DNA of 64,000 nt from Tenggerimyces flavus (GTDB lineage: Bacteria; Actinomycetota; Actinomycetes; Propionibacteriales; Actinopolymorphaceae), in contig NZ_JAFBCM010000001.1 of the NCBI RefSeq assembly GCF_016907715.1, positions 3,596,001 to 3,660,000 on the forward strand, written 5' to 3'. Positions 1 through 7,550 of the stretch are shown in pieces; position 1 is the first letter of the stretch, and every line of letters begins with the position of its first letter. The notes beneath the pieces were generated by a model. It was not told where the DNA came from and searched no databases. It saw only the letters and a program-made list of their open reading frames with translations. The translations under genes were made by a program, and so were the position numbers.

Positions 1-797
1 CCGAGCTGCTGGCGCGAGTGGCGTCGCTGGCGAAGGTGAAGCGCTACCACGAGACCGTACGCAAGCAGGCCGCCGAGCTCGCGGCCTGGAACCGGGAGCT
101 GGAGAACCGCGTCGCGACACAGGTCGCGGAGCTCGAACGGGTCGGGCGGCTACGCCGGTTTCTCTCGCCCCAGTTGGCTGGTCTGGTCATCGACTCCGGC
201 GACGAGTCGTTCCTGGAGAGCCATCGGCGGGAGATCGTCGTGGTCTTCTGCGACCTGCGCGGGTTCACCCCGTTCGCCGAGTCGAGCGAGCCGGAGGAGG
301 TGATCGGCGTCATCCGCGAGTACCACGCGGCGCTCGGCGACCTGGTCTTCCGCTTCGAGGGAACGCTGGAACGCTTCACCGGCGATGGGCTGATGGTGTT
401 CTTCAACGACCCGCTGCCGTGCGACGACGCGCCGCAGCGCGCGCTGCGGATGGCGGTCGCGATGCGGACCCGCGTACGCGAGCTGGCCGAGGGCTGGACC
501 CGCCGCGGTCACGAGCTGGGCTTCAGCCTCGGCGTCTCGCAGGGGTACGCGACGCTCGGCCGGATCGGGTTCGAGGGACGCTTCGACTACGCCGCGATCG
601 GCAGTGTCACCAACCTCGCGGACCGGTTGTGCTCGGCGGCCAAGCCCTGGCAGATCCTCACCACCCAACGCGTGCTGTCCGAGGCGGACGGCGTGGCGGT
701 CGGCGACGCGGTGGGCGAGCTCATGCTGAAGGGCTTCAGCCGGCCGGTGAAGACGTACGACGTGAAGGGCCTGGACGAGTCGCGGGTGCCGCGATGA
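1..797 (+). CDS. Class III adenylate/guanylate cyclase, 5'-truncated by window edge
   Basis: Converts ATP (or GTP) to the cyclic nucleotide in the cytoplasm. The frame is open back to base 3, so the gene starts outside the window; the GTG at 18 is only the first visible start. A predicted coiled-coil linker (about residues 10-45 from that GTG) leads into a cyclase homology domain. The two metal-binding aspartates are seen in VVFCDLRGFT (about D79) and FTGDGLMVFF (about D123), and the transition-state Asn/Arg pair in SVTNLADRL (about N199, R203). The linker sequence is of the kind that follows a response-regulator receiver domain, so the missing N-terminus may be a receiver (inference). The stop overlaps the next gene's ATG (ATGA), suggesting translational coupling. 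Confidence 0.88.
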   Translation, partial: ELLARVASLAKVKRYHETVRKQAAELAAWNRELENRVATQVAELERVGRLRRFLSPQLAGLVIDSGDESFLESHRREIVVVFCDLRGFTPFAESSEPEEVIGVIREYHAALGDLVFRFEGTLERFTGDGLMVFFNDPLPCDDAPQRALRMAVAMRTRVRELAEGWTRRGHELGFSLGVSQGYATLGRIGFEGRFDYAAIGSVTNLADRLCSAAKPWQILTTQRVLSEADGVAVGDAVGELMLKGFSRPVKTYDVKGLDESRVPR

Positions 798-2382
798 CCG
801 GCATGCTGCGCGGCGACGTCTCCGCGAAGCCGTTGACGCTGTCCCAGTTGAACGAGACGGCGCGGTACGAGCGCTTCGACGAGCTGCAGCGGCGGATGCC
901 CGCGGTGTGGGACGCGATGCGGCTCAACCACGCCGACGAGAGCGTGGTCGTCGTTCCGTCGGTGAGCATCGACCGCGCGGTCGCGTACCCGGGCAGCCTG
1001 AGCCAGGCGTACGAGGAACGCCTGCTGTTCTTGCTGCTGTTGCTGCGACAGCCCCGGCTGCGGATGACGTACGTGACCTCGATGCCGATCGCGCCGGGGA
1101 TCGTCGAGTACTACCTCGCGCTGCTGCCCGGCGTGATCCCGAGCCACGCGCGCGCCCGGCTCGATCTGGTGTCCGTCGACGACGCGTCGCCCGCGTCGCT
1201 GAGCGAGAAGCTGCTCGCCCGGCCACGGCTGCTCGCGAAGATCGCGGCGGGCATCGCGAACCCGCGGCGCTCGCACCTGATCCCGTACAACACGACCACG
1301 CTCGAACGCGACATCGCGATCTCGCTCGGCATCCCCATGTACGGTGCCGATCCGCGACTCGCCGAGCTCGGCACGAAGACCGGCTGCCGGCGGCTGTTCG
1401 CCGAGACCGGTGTGCCGTACCCGCTCGGCTTCGAGAACCTGCACGACGTCGAGGAGGTCGTCGAGGCGATCGGGTCGATGCGCCGCACCCGGCCGACGAT
1501 CGCGGAGGTCATCGTCAAGCTCGACGAGGGGGTCGCGGGCGCGGGCAACGCGACCGTCGACCTGCGCGGGCTGCCGGAGCCCGGCTCCGCGGGGGAGCGC
1601 GACGCGGTGCGCGAACGGGTCCTGGGCATGCGGCTCGAAGCGCAGGGGACGCCGCTCGACACGTACCTCGCCAAGCTCACCGAGGGAGGGATCGTCGAGG
1701 AACGCATCACCGGGCAGGAACTGCGCAGCCCGAGCGTGCAGCTGCGGATCACGCCGAACGGCTCGGTCGAGCTGCTCTCGACGCACGACCAGCTGCTCGG
1801 CGGGCTGACCGGGCAGACGTACCTCGGCTGCGTGTTCCCGGCCGAACCCGCGTACGCGCGGACGATCTCCACGCACGCCGCGGCGATCGCCGACCGGCTC
1901 GTGGGGCTGGGCGTGCTCGGGCGGTTCGCGATCGACTTCGTGGTGGCGCGCGAGCGGGACGGGTCGTGGTCGGCGTACGCGATCGAGGTCACCTGCGCAA
2001 GGGCGGCACGACGCACCCGTTCCTCACGCTGCAGTTCCTCACCGACGGCCGCTACCACGCGGACACCGCGCTGTTCCTGACCACGGCCGACGCGGAGAAG
2101 CACCTCGTCGCGACCGACCACCTCGAGTCGCCCGCCCTGCGGGCGTTGTCGCTCGACGACCTGTTCGACGTCGTCGCGCGGCACGGGCTGCACTTCCACC
2201 AGGCCAGGCAGACGGGGGTCGTGTTCCACATGATCAGCTGCCTGACCGAGCACGGCCGGGTGGGGCTCACGGCGGTCGGCAACACGCGGGCCGAGGCGCA
2301 GGCCCTGTACGAACGGGCCGGGCGGATCCTGCTCGACGAGGCCGGTGCGGCGCTCGCCGAGCCGGCGCTGGGCTTGTCCTAG
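794..2382 (+). pseudogene. ATP-grasp peptide ligase-like protein (PGM1-related), frameshifted
   Basis: Starts at ATG 794 inside the cyclase stop codon. The protein reads well to about base 1990 (AIEV, then nonsense to a stop near 2080), and the missing C-terminus continues in the next frame from LRKGGTTHPFLTLQFLTDG to a stop at 2382. Restoring one base (gtc-aac-ctg in place of gtcacctg near 1990) would give AIEVNLRKGG, a typical ATP-grasp metal/ATP site. The whole is about 529 residues, with a KLDEGVAGAGN ATP-binding segment in the middle. The family is ATP-grasp proteins related to the pheganomycin peptide ligase PGM1; the substrate is unknown. Either a true one-base deletion or a sequencing error explains the break. 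Coupling to a cyclase gene suggests a signalling or modification partner, but this is inference. Confidence 0.75.
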
Positions 2383-2385
2383 CCA

Positions 2386-2510
2386 CATGGTCGCGCTGGC
2401 GCGCTCCGGAGCCGGGTGCTTGAACCTGGCCCCTTCCCTCTGGCCGAGAGGCCACGTCACCGGTCGGGTGCGGACCGTCCGGCCAGAGGGAAAGGACCAC
2501 GGCACCCGGC
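2386..2510. repeat. Dispersed palindromic repeat, copy A
   Basis: Begins with CATGGTCGCGCT and contains a 100-bp palindrome (2411-2510) with ends GCCGGGTGC/GCACCCGGC. Its inner arms are CCTCTGGCCG/CGGCCAGAGG and the terminal hairpin is CGGTC-GGGTGCG-GACCG. The same layout recurs at 26609-26740, with paired changes in the stems. It fills the gap between the ATP-grasp gene and the amidohydrolase. It could act as a terminator here, but copy B lies upstream of two divergent genes, so a REP-like mobile palindrome is likelier. Confidence 0.7.
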
Positions 2511-2516
2511 TAGTCT
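2511..2516 (+). promoter_or_regulatory. Candidate leaderless -10 element (TAGTCT)
   Basis: TAGTCT sits six bases before the amidohydrolase ATG and there is no Shine-Dalgarno sequence, an arrangement typical of leaderless actinobacterial transcripts (TANNNT). The same GGCTAGTCTG block with the same spacing precedes the gene at 47923. No good -35 is visible; it would fall in the palindrome arm. Confidence 0.45.
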
Positions 2517-2522
2517 GCCCGG

Positions 2523-3599
2523 ATGACCGACGTTCTGCACGTCCGCGGTGTCGTGCTGCCCGAGGGCATCGAGCGCGACCTGTACGTGGTGGACGGGCGG
2601 ATCACGTTCTCGCCGGCCGCATCTGCTGTGACGGTCGCCGATCGCGGGTGGATCGTTCCCGGGCTCGTCGACGCGCACTGTCACATCGGGCTCGACGCTC
2701 AGGGTGCGGTCTCGCCGGAGAAGCAGGTGGAGCAGGCGGAGCTGACGCGGGACACGGGGACGCTGCTCGTTCGGGACGCGGGGTCGGCGGCGGACACACG
2801 GTGGCTGGATGGGCGGCTCGACCTGCCGCGCATCGTTCGTGCCGGCCGGCACATCGCGCGGCCGCGCAGGTACATCCGCAACTACGCGGTCGAGGTCGAG
2901 CCCGTCGACCTGGTCGCCGCCGTGGCGGAGCAGGCCGTGCGTGGCGACGGCTGGGTGAAGCTCGTCGGCGACTGGATCGACCGCGACCGCGGCGATCTCG
3001 CGCCACTCTGGCCCGGCGACGTACTGTCGGAGGCGATCACGCGCGCGCACTCGTTGGGTGCCCGCGTGACCGCGCACGTGTTCGGCACCGAGGCGATGCC
3101 CGACCTGGTCGCGGCCGGCATCGACTGCCTCGAGCACGGCGTCGGCCTGACCCCTGACCTCATCGACGCGATGGCCGCCCGCGGCACCGCGCTCGTGCCG
3201 ACGCGCTTGCAGGTGGGGCGATTCCCCGAGTATGCGGCCCGCGGCGAGGAGCGCTTCCCGGCGTACGCCAAGCACATGCTCACCCTGCACGCCCGCTCCG
3301 ACGCGATGCTGGCAGCGGCATACGAGGCGGGCGTCCCGATCTACGCCGGCACCGACGCCGGCGGCGAGTTGCCGCACGGCCTGATCGCCGCGGAGATCCA
3401 GGCCATGGCGGCGTTGATGTCGCCGTTCGACGCCCTGGCGGCTGGATCGTGGCGCGCGCGGGAGTGGCTCGGCCTGAACCCGATGCTGTCGGAGGGGGCA
3501 CCCGCGGACTTCGTCGTGTACGAGACCGACCCGCTCACCGACCTGCGCGTCCTGTCCGCACCGAGCCGTCTCGTGTTGCGCGGCGCCGTCATCCGCTGA
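2523..3599 (+). CDS. Amidohydrolase family protein
   Basis: A 358-aa metal-dependent hydrolase of the amidohydrolase superfamily, predicted cytosolic, with an unknown C-N (or related) bond as substrate. Visible signatures are the metal-binding VDAHCHIG (H52, H54), a WVKLVGDW segment that could carry the bridging Lys, later histidines in VTAHVFGTE and CLEHGVGL, and the catalytic Asp in YAGTDAGGELPHG. The C-terminus returns to a small beta-sandwich (PADFVVYETDPLTDLR), as in imidazolonepropionase-like and dihydroorotase-like members. Start ATG 2523 is probably leaderless. The 3' end overlaps the convergent hydrolase gene by 11 bases. Confidence 0.85.
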   Translation: MTDVLHVRGVVLPEGIERDLYVVDGRITFSPAASAVTVADRGWIVPGLVDAHCHIGLDAQGAVSPEKQVEQAELTRDTGTLLVRDAGSAADTRWLDGRLDLPRIVRAGRHIARPRRYIRNYAVEVEPVDLVAAVAEQAVRGDGWVKLVGDWIDRDRGDLAPLWPGDVLSEAITRAHSLGARVTAHVFGTEAMPDLVAAGIDCLEHGVGLTPDLIDAMAARGTALVPTRLQVGRFPEYAARGEERFPAYAKHMLTLHARSDAMLAAAYEAGVPIYAGTDAGGELPHGLIAAEIQAMAALMSPFDALAAGSWRAREWLGLNPMLSEGAPADFVVYETDPLTDLRVLSAPSRLVLRGAVIR

Positions 3600-4401
3600 G
3601 CGTCCGGCGGAAGAACTCCAACGCCTGAACGCCAAGCCCCTCCCACGGCTCGTTGCCCCATGCCAGATCCACGTCGTCGCGGAGGTTGTGGAAGACCCCT
3701 TCGATGAGATGAAACGTCACGTCCACCTCGTGCGCACGCAGCGCATCAGCGAACCGTTGGACCTGCTCGACCGGCACGGTCTCGTCCAGCTCACCGTGCA
3801 CGAGCAACGTCGGTGGCACCCCGGCATGAACGTGGGTCAACGGACTCGCCTGCCGGCGCAGCTCAGCCGTCGCGTCGCGCGGACCACCGAACAGCGGAGT
3901 GAGGTACTCGTCCTCCCCATCCAGCGGCATCGCCGCGAAGTCCGTCGGTGCACACCGCGCCACGACCGCCTGCACCTCCGCGGTGCTGGCGAGCAGCAGA
4001 GCGAGCTGCCCGCCGGCCGAGTCGCCCATGGCGCCGATCCGATCGGGGTCGATGCCGTACGTCGACGCGTTCGCCCGCAACCACCGCACGGCCGCCCTGA
4101 CGTCGTCCAGCTGCGCGGGGAACGGCGCGCGTCCGCTCAGCCGGTACGTCACGTTCGCGACCACGAACCCGTGCGCGGCGAGCAGCGGCCCGACCCACGG
4201 ATGGAGGCCGGCACTCCGCTCGCCGTTCCGCCACCCACCACCGTGCAGATAGACGACCGCGGGCGCTTGGTTCGCCGGCCGTGGAAGGAGTAGATCCAGG
4301 TACAGAGTGCCCTCCCACACGGGAAGGCCAGGCACGGCGCCATAGGGAACAGCGGCACGAACCTCAACAGCACAAGGCGCTTCAGGCATCGACAGCATCA
4401 T
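3589..4401 (-). CDS. Alpha/beta hydrolase (BD-FAE/esterase type)
   Basis: About 270 aa. It is a cytosolic esterase/lipase-like alpha/beta hydrolase. VYLHGGGWRNG forms the oxyanion hole, GDSAGGQ carries the nucleophilic Ser, LVHGELDETVP the acidic residue, and GVFHNL the catalytic His. The frame is open to 4473, but the first residues from there (MKVPFIQ) are encoded by the arm of the palindromic repeat at 4487-4507. I therefore place the start at the ATG at 4401 (next options 4398 and 4389). No clear ribosome-binding site supports any of them. The gene is convergent with and slightly overlaps the amidohydrolase, and its substrate is unknown. Confidence 0.82.
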   Translation of the reverse strand: MMLSMPEAPCAVEVRAAVPYGAVPGLPVWEGTLYLDLLLPRPANQAPAVVYLHGGGWRNGERSAGLHPWVGPLLAAHGFVVANVTYRLSGRAPFPAQLDDVRAAVRWLRANASTYGIDPDRIGAMGDSAGGQLALLLASTAEVQAVVARCAPTDFAAMPLDGEDEYLTPLFGGPRDATAELRRQASPLTHVHAGVPPTLLVHGELDETVPVEQVQRFADALRAHEVDVTFHLIEGVFHNLRDDVDLAWGNEPWEGLGVQALEFFRRTLSG

Positions 4402-4452
4402 GCCGGCGACGCTAACGAGGCCGATGGACGAAAAGCCAGAGGCCGCCGCACT

Positions 4453-4507
4453 TTGAATGAAGGGCACCTTCATACGAACCTATTGAATGAAGGTGCCCTT
4501 CATTCAA
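4453..4507. repeat. Double-hairpin repeat, left copy
   Basis: Perfect 21-bp inverted repeat: arms 4453-4473 and 4487-4507 with a 13-base spacer containing AACCTATTG. Each arm is itself a hairpin (ATGAAGG-gca-CCTTCAT and ATGAAGG-tgc-CCTTCAT). An inverted relative lies at 4942-4992. Chance reading frames beginning MKVPFIQ come from these arms and should not be used as gene starts. Confidence 0.85.
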
Positions 4508-4941
4508 GACGGGAGGCGGCAGACGGAACCCCCCGGCTTCATCCGAGCCACAAGAGACCGGGGGAAGCCCCACAAGCGACGCAAGTACGGCAACAAACCC
4601 GAGCAAGAAGGAACCTCCCCCGGGACACCTGTTCCGGGGGCAGGGGCGGCGCGTGAAAAACAGGTGGCCGGGCCGGGGCGAGTCAAGGGTCGCAAAGCGA
4701 TCGCGAAGCGACGCCTCTCTCCGTCTGCGCGAAGCCCCCCCAGAGAGGCGCCCTTGACGCGCCCCGGACCGGCCACCACCATCGACCGCCGCCACAGACC
4801 CCGAGAGCCCCAAGCGCCCGGAGAGATCTCAGCGAACACCGCACCAAGACAGCACCAGACCCAGAAGAGCTCCGCCGAGAACCTGAGCCACTCGGCACCC
4901 AACGATGGGAAAACCACAGCACCAACACCCCCCGCGACCTC
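4508..4941. other. Non-coding stretch with a three-way-junction fold
   Basis: No convincing gene in 434 bases. It holds a strong predicted fold. A basal stem of 22/24 pairs (4666-4689 with 4751-4774) encloses one arm closed by GTCGC/GCGAC (4689-4712) and a second arm closed by CGCCTCTCT/AGAGAGGCG (4712-4750). A further hairpin built on CCCCCGGG/CCGGGGG lies at about 4617-4642. Whether it acts as RNA or as DNA is unknown. The flanking double-hairpin repeats suggest that it is either a transcriptionally insulated unit or the interior of a non-autonomous mobile element. Confidence 0.55.
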
Positions 4942-4992
4942 GGATGAAGGGCACCTTCATCCAATAGGTTTGGATGAAGGTGCCCTTCATCC
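4942..4992. repeat. Double-hairpin repeat, right copy (inverted)
   Basis: Perfect 23-bp inverted repeat, arms 4942-4964 and 4970-4992, spacer TAGGT. Read on the minus strand it matches the left copy, including the loop AACCTATTG; the outer stem pair that is A-T in the left copy is G-C here on both sides. It lies 15 bases past the larA-like stop, so it could also terminate that transcript. Confidence 0.85.
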
Positions 4993-5007
4993 AACCCAAG
5001 TGGGCGG

Positions 5008-6327
5008 TCAGGCAGCCGGTGCGGGCTCCATCGGCTGGTGCAGCCGTTCCAACGGCAACGTGCTCGCCGCCTCGGGCATCACCACCACCGAGGCGTCCGA
5101 GCCCTCGCGGGCCAGCGCGGCATCGACCGCGGCCTGCAAGGAAGGCGCGGAGTGGTGCCGCAGACGCTCGGCCGCGTCCACGGCCAACGGGTCGCCGACC
5201 ACGATCACGTGCCGCGTCTCGCCCGGCCGGCGCGCGTAGTACTCGCCGCGGATCGTCTTGCACCGGTCCGAGATCTCCCGCGGCGACAGGTCCAGGTCCC
5301 GCCGGTCGTGCTCGACGAACACCCGGTCGAACGACCACGCAGCCATCTCCCGCTGGAACGCCGACGGCTCGCGCAGCACGGTCGCAGCAGGGTTCACGAA
5401 GATCGTCGTCCCACCCGGCCGCGTCCCCAACGCCGCCAACTCCAACGGCGAAGCCCCAAAGGCCCCCGCCCGCAGGTCGCTAGGCGACGCCAGAACGATG
5501 GACGCCCGCCGCCCGATCTCAGCCCCCCAGACGTGAGCGTCACCCCACGCGACCCCCGCGCGATGCGCCGCCAGGTAGTGCCCGGCGAAGCCGCGGAACG
5601 GATCGCCGTGCCGGTTCACCACGAAGTTCACGATGTACTGCAGCCCCACCAGCCCACCGATGTCGTCGACGTCCTCCCGCGACGGGTTCCCCACGAACGA
5701 CCCGTACTCACACAGCGGCGAGAAGTTGCACGAGTGGTTCCGCAGCACCGTCAGCCAGTACGACACCGCTGGCGTGATCATCTTCGCGCCGCCCTCGTAC
5801 CCGTGCGTGATGTGCGGCCCGATCCGCCCCACCGCGATCCGGAAGTCCGCCTCGGCCACCAGCCGGTTGATCCACACCGGAGTCCCACGCGTCGACGTCC
5901 CCATGTACGTCATCGGATGCTCGACCGCGTCGTGTGGCACGCACCGGTACCGCGACCGCACCCACGATCCCACCTTGCGCGTCAGGTCCTCGTCCGACAT
6001 CGGTGCGTGCACGCCCGAGCCGGTCAGGACGGTCACGTCGGACGTACGTGCGCCCGCCGCCTCCACCGCCGACAGCACCGCGGGCAGCACCCGCGAGGCC
6101 GGCGTCGGCCGCCCCCAGTCGTCGCAGATCACCGCGACCCGCTTGCCGCGCAGGTCGTACGACGACAACGCAGGCGCCCCGATCGGCGCCTCCAACGCGG
6201 CGGACACGATCGACTCCCAGGACGAAGTCGCCGCCGGATCCGCGCTGCGCACGACCTGCACCTGGGACGAGGGAACGGGAAGATCAGCCTCGACGACACC
6301 ATCCTGAACGGGCAAAGCGACTCGCAT
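5008..6327 (-). CDS. LarA-like (lactate racemase N-domain) protein
   Basis: A 439-aa cytosolic protein of the nickel-pincer lactate racemase/DUF2088 family, whose characterised members racemise 2-hydroxy acids. Visible features are DDWGRPTP (the DxTRPTP-like segment), the histidines of GSGVHAPM and VPHDAVEHP, and GPHITHGYEGGAKMITPAV, which corresponds to the family's His/Lys region. The product is probably a 2-hydroxyacid or sugar-acid epimerase/racemase rather than a housekeeping LarA; no larB/C/E cofactor genes are nearby. It starts at ATG 6327 behind GGAGCG, 12 bases after the GntR/LacI regulator gene, so the two are co-transcribed. A paralogue lies at 33840-35126. Confidence 0.8.
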   Translation of the reverse strand: MRVALPVQDGVVEADLPVPSSQVQVVRSADPAATSSWESIVSAALEAPIGAPALSSYDLRGKRVAVICDDWGRPTPASRVLPAVLSAVEAAGARTSDVTVLTGSGVHAPMSDEDLTRKVGSWVRSRYRCVPHDAVEHPMTYMGTSTRGTPVWINRLVAEADFRIAVGRIGPHITHGYEGGAKMITPAVSYWLTVLRNHSCNFSPLCEYGSFVGNPSREDVDDIGGLVGLQYIVNFVVNRHGDPFRGFAGHYLAAHRAGVAWGDAHVWGAEIGRRASIVLASPSDLRAGAFGASPLELAALGTRPGGTTIFVNPAATVLREPSAFQREMAAWSFDRVFVEHDRRDLDLSPREISDRCKTIRGEYYARRPGETRHVIVVGDPLAVDAAERLRHHSAPSLQAAVDAALAREGSDASVVVMPEAASTLPLERLHQPMEPAPAA

Positions 6328-6339
6328 GAAGCACGCTCC

Positions 6340-7467
6340 TCACACCAATTCGGGCACGGAAGGCGTCCACACCGCCGGATCCCACACGGACGACTGTCGG
6401 ATCTCCAGCTGCCACGGCAGAACGCGATGGGCGGGTGCCGGGACCCGCCCCGAGATCAGGTCCAGAACGAGCGAAGCCGCCGCGTTGCCGAGCTTCCACG
6501 GCGGCGTACCGATCGTGGTGAGCGCCGGGTACATCGTCACCGCGAACGGGTTCGCGCCGTACCCGACGACCGGGAGATCGCGGCCAGGCTCCAACGAGCG
6601 TTCACGAATCGCCCGATACACACCCAACGCGATGTAGTCGTTGCCCGCGAAGATCGCGGTCGGCGGCCGCTTCGCGTCGAGCAGCGCGGACGCGCCCTCG
6701 TACCCGCCCTCGTCCATCGGGAAGCCCACCTCGCGCACCAGCCGCGGGTCGTACCGCACCGAAGCCTGCCGCAGCGCTTTCCGGTAGCCCTCCAGCCGGT
6801 CGTCCCAGACGCCGACCTCAGGAGGCCCGGGCAGCATCCCGATCCGCGTATGCCCGAGCGACAAGAGATGGTGGGTCGCGGTGAAGGCGCCGGAGATGTC
6901 GTCGGCGTACACGCAGCTGGAACGGTCTGGCGGCAAGCGCCGCTTGACGACGACGTACGGCACGCCGGTCGCGTCCAACTGCCGCAGGATGTCCTCGTCG
7001 AACCGGCGGGTGAGGTGCACCAGCAGACCGGTCAGCCGGCACACGGTGGGGGAGGCCAGCATCGTGGCGAGATCGCCGTCGCCGACCGGCATCGGGTAGA
7101 TGACGGCTCCCTGCTTGCTCGCCGCCTCTGCCGCGCCGAGGACCATGTCGCCGAACGCGGCGTCGTTGCGGTGCCCGAACCGGCGCTCGGTCAGCCCGCC
7201 GAACAGCAGCCCGAGCGTCGGGCCGCGGGTCGGCTGCGAGGCGGCGACGAACGTGCCGCGCCCGCGTTCGCGCCGGAGGAACCCCTCGGCCTCGAGATCG
7301 GACAGCGCCCGGCGCACGGTGATCCGACTGACGCCGTACTGCCCACACAGCGCTGGTTCGGAGGGAATCGGCTGCTCGGCCGCCCATTCTCCGGCCATGA
7401 TTCGCCGTTGCAGCAGGTTCTTCAGCTGCGCGTGCAGCGGGACGAAACTGGCGCGGTCGACCGTCAT
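6340..7467 (-). CDS. GntR-family regulator with LacI-type sugar-binding domain
   Basis: 375 aa. The N-terminal winged helix (residues about 5-75) carries the typical GntR turns PSEPALCGQYGVSRITVRRAL and LEAEGFLRRERGRGTFV. From about residue 85 a periplasmic-binding-protein-like sensor follows (TLGLLFGG, HTRIGMLPG, PTAIFAGNDYIALG), giving an AraR-like architecture that normally binds a sugar or derivative. A strong GGAGGAGGT ribosome-binding site precedes ATG 7467. It is divergent from the TIM-barrel/ABC operon, so it is the likely local repressor, with the palindrome at 7509-7522 as its operator (inference). Confidence 0.88.
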   Translation of the reverse strand: MTVDRASFVPLHAQLKNLLQRRIMAGEWAAEQPIPSEPALCGQYGVSRITVRRALSDLEAEGFLRRERGRGTFVAASQPTRGPTLGLLFGGLTERRFGHRNDAAFGDMVLGAAEAASKQGAVIYPMPVGDGDLATMLASPTVCRLTGLLVHLTRRFDEDILRQLDATGVPYVVVKRRLPPDRSSCVYADDISGAFTATHHLLSLGHTRIGMLPGPPEVGVWDDRLEGYRKALRQASVRYDPRLVREVGFPMDEGGYEGASALLDAKRPPTAIFAGNDYIALGVYRAIRERSLEPGRDLPVVGYGANPFAVTMYPALTTIGTPPWKLGNAAASLVLDLISGRVPAPAHRVLPWQLEIRQSSVWDPAVWTPSVPELV

Positions 7468-7508
7468 CGGACCTCCTCCCCAACGAACCTTGTCGCGACT
7501 CTAGCGCA

Positions 7509-7522
7509 GTTGGTATAACAAC
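7509..7522. promoter_or_regulatory. Candidate operator between divergent units
   Basis: GTTGGTATAACAAC is a palindrome (GTTG-N6-CAAC with a GTATAA core) in the 83-bp gap between the GntR/LacI regulator and the TIM-barrel gene. Its position and AT-rich core suit a GntR-type site. The GGTATA core resembles the palindromes at 40356 and 43712. Confidence 0.5.
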
Positions 7523-7550
7523 CTAACCGCCAGACAGCTGGAGGCCTCGC

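Noticed and set aside
4401-4473. Longer start (MKVPFIQ) for the alpha/beta hydrolase at 3589
   Set aside because: Those codons are the arm of the palindromic repeat; similar MKVPFIQ openings arise at every arm, so they are not gene-specific.
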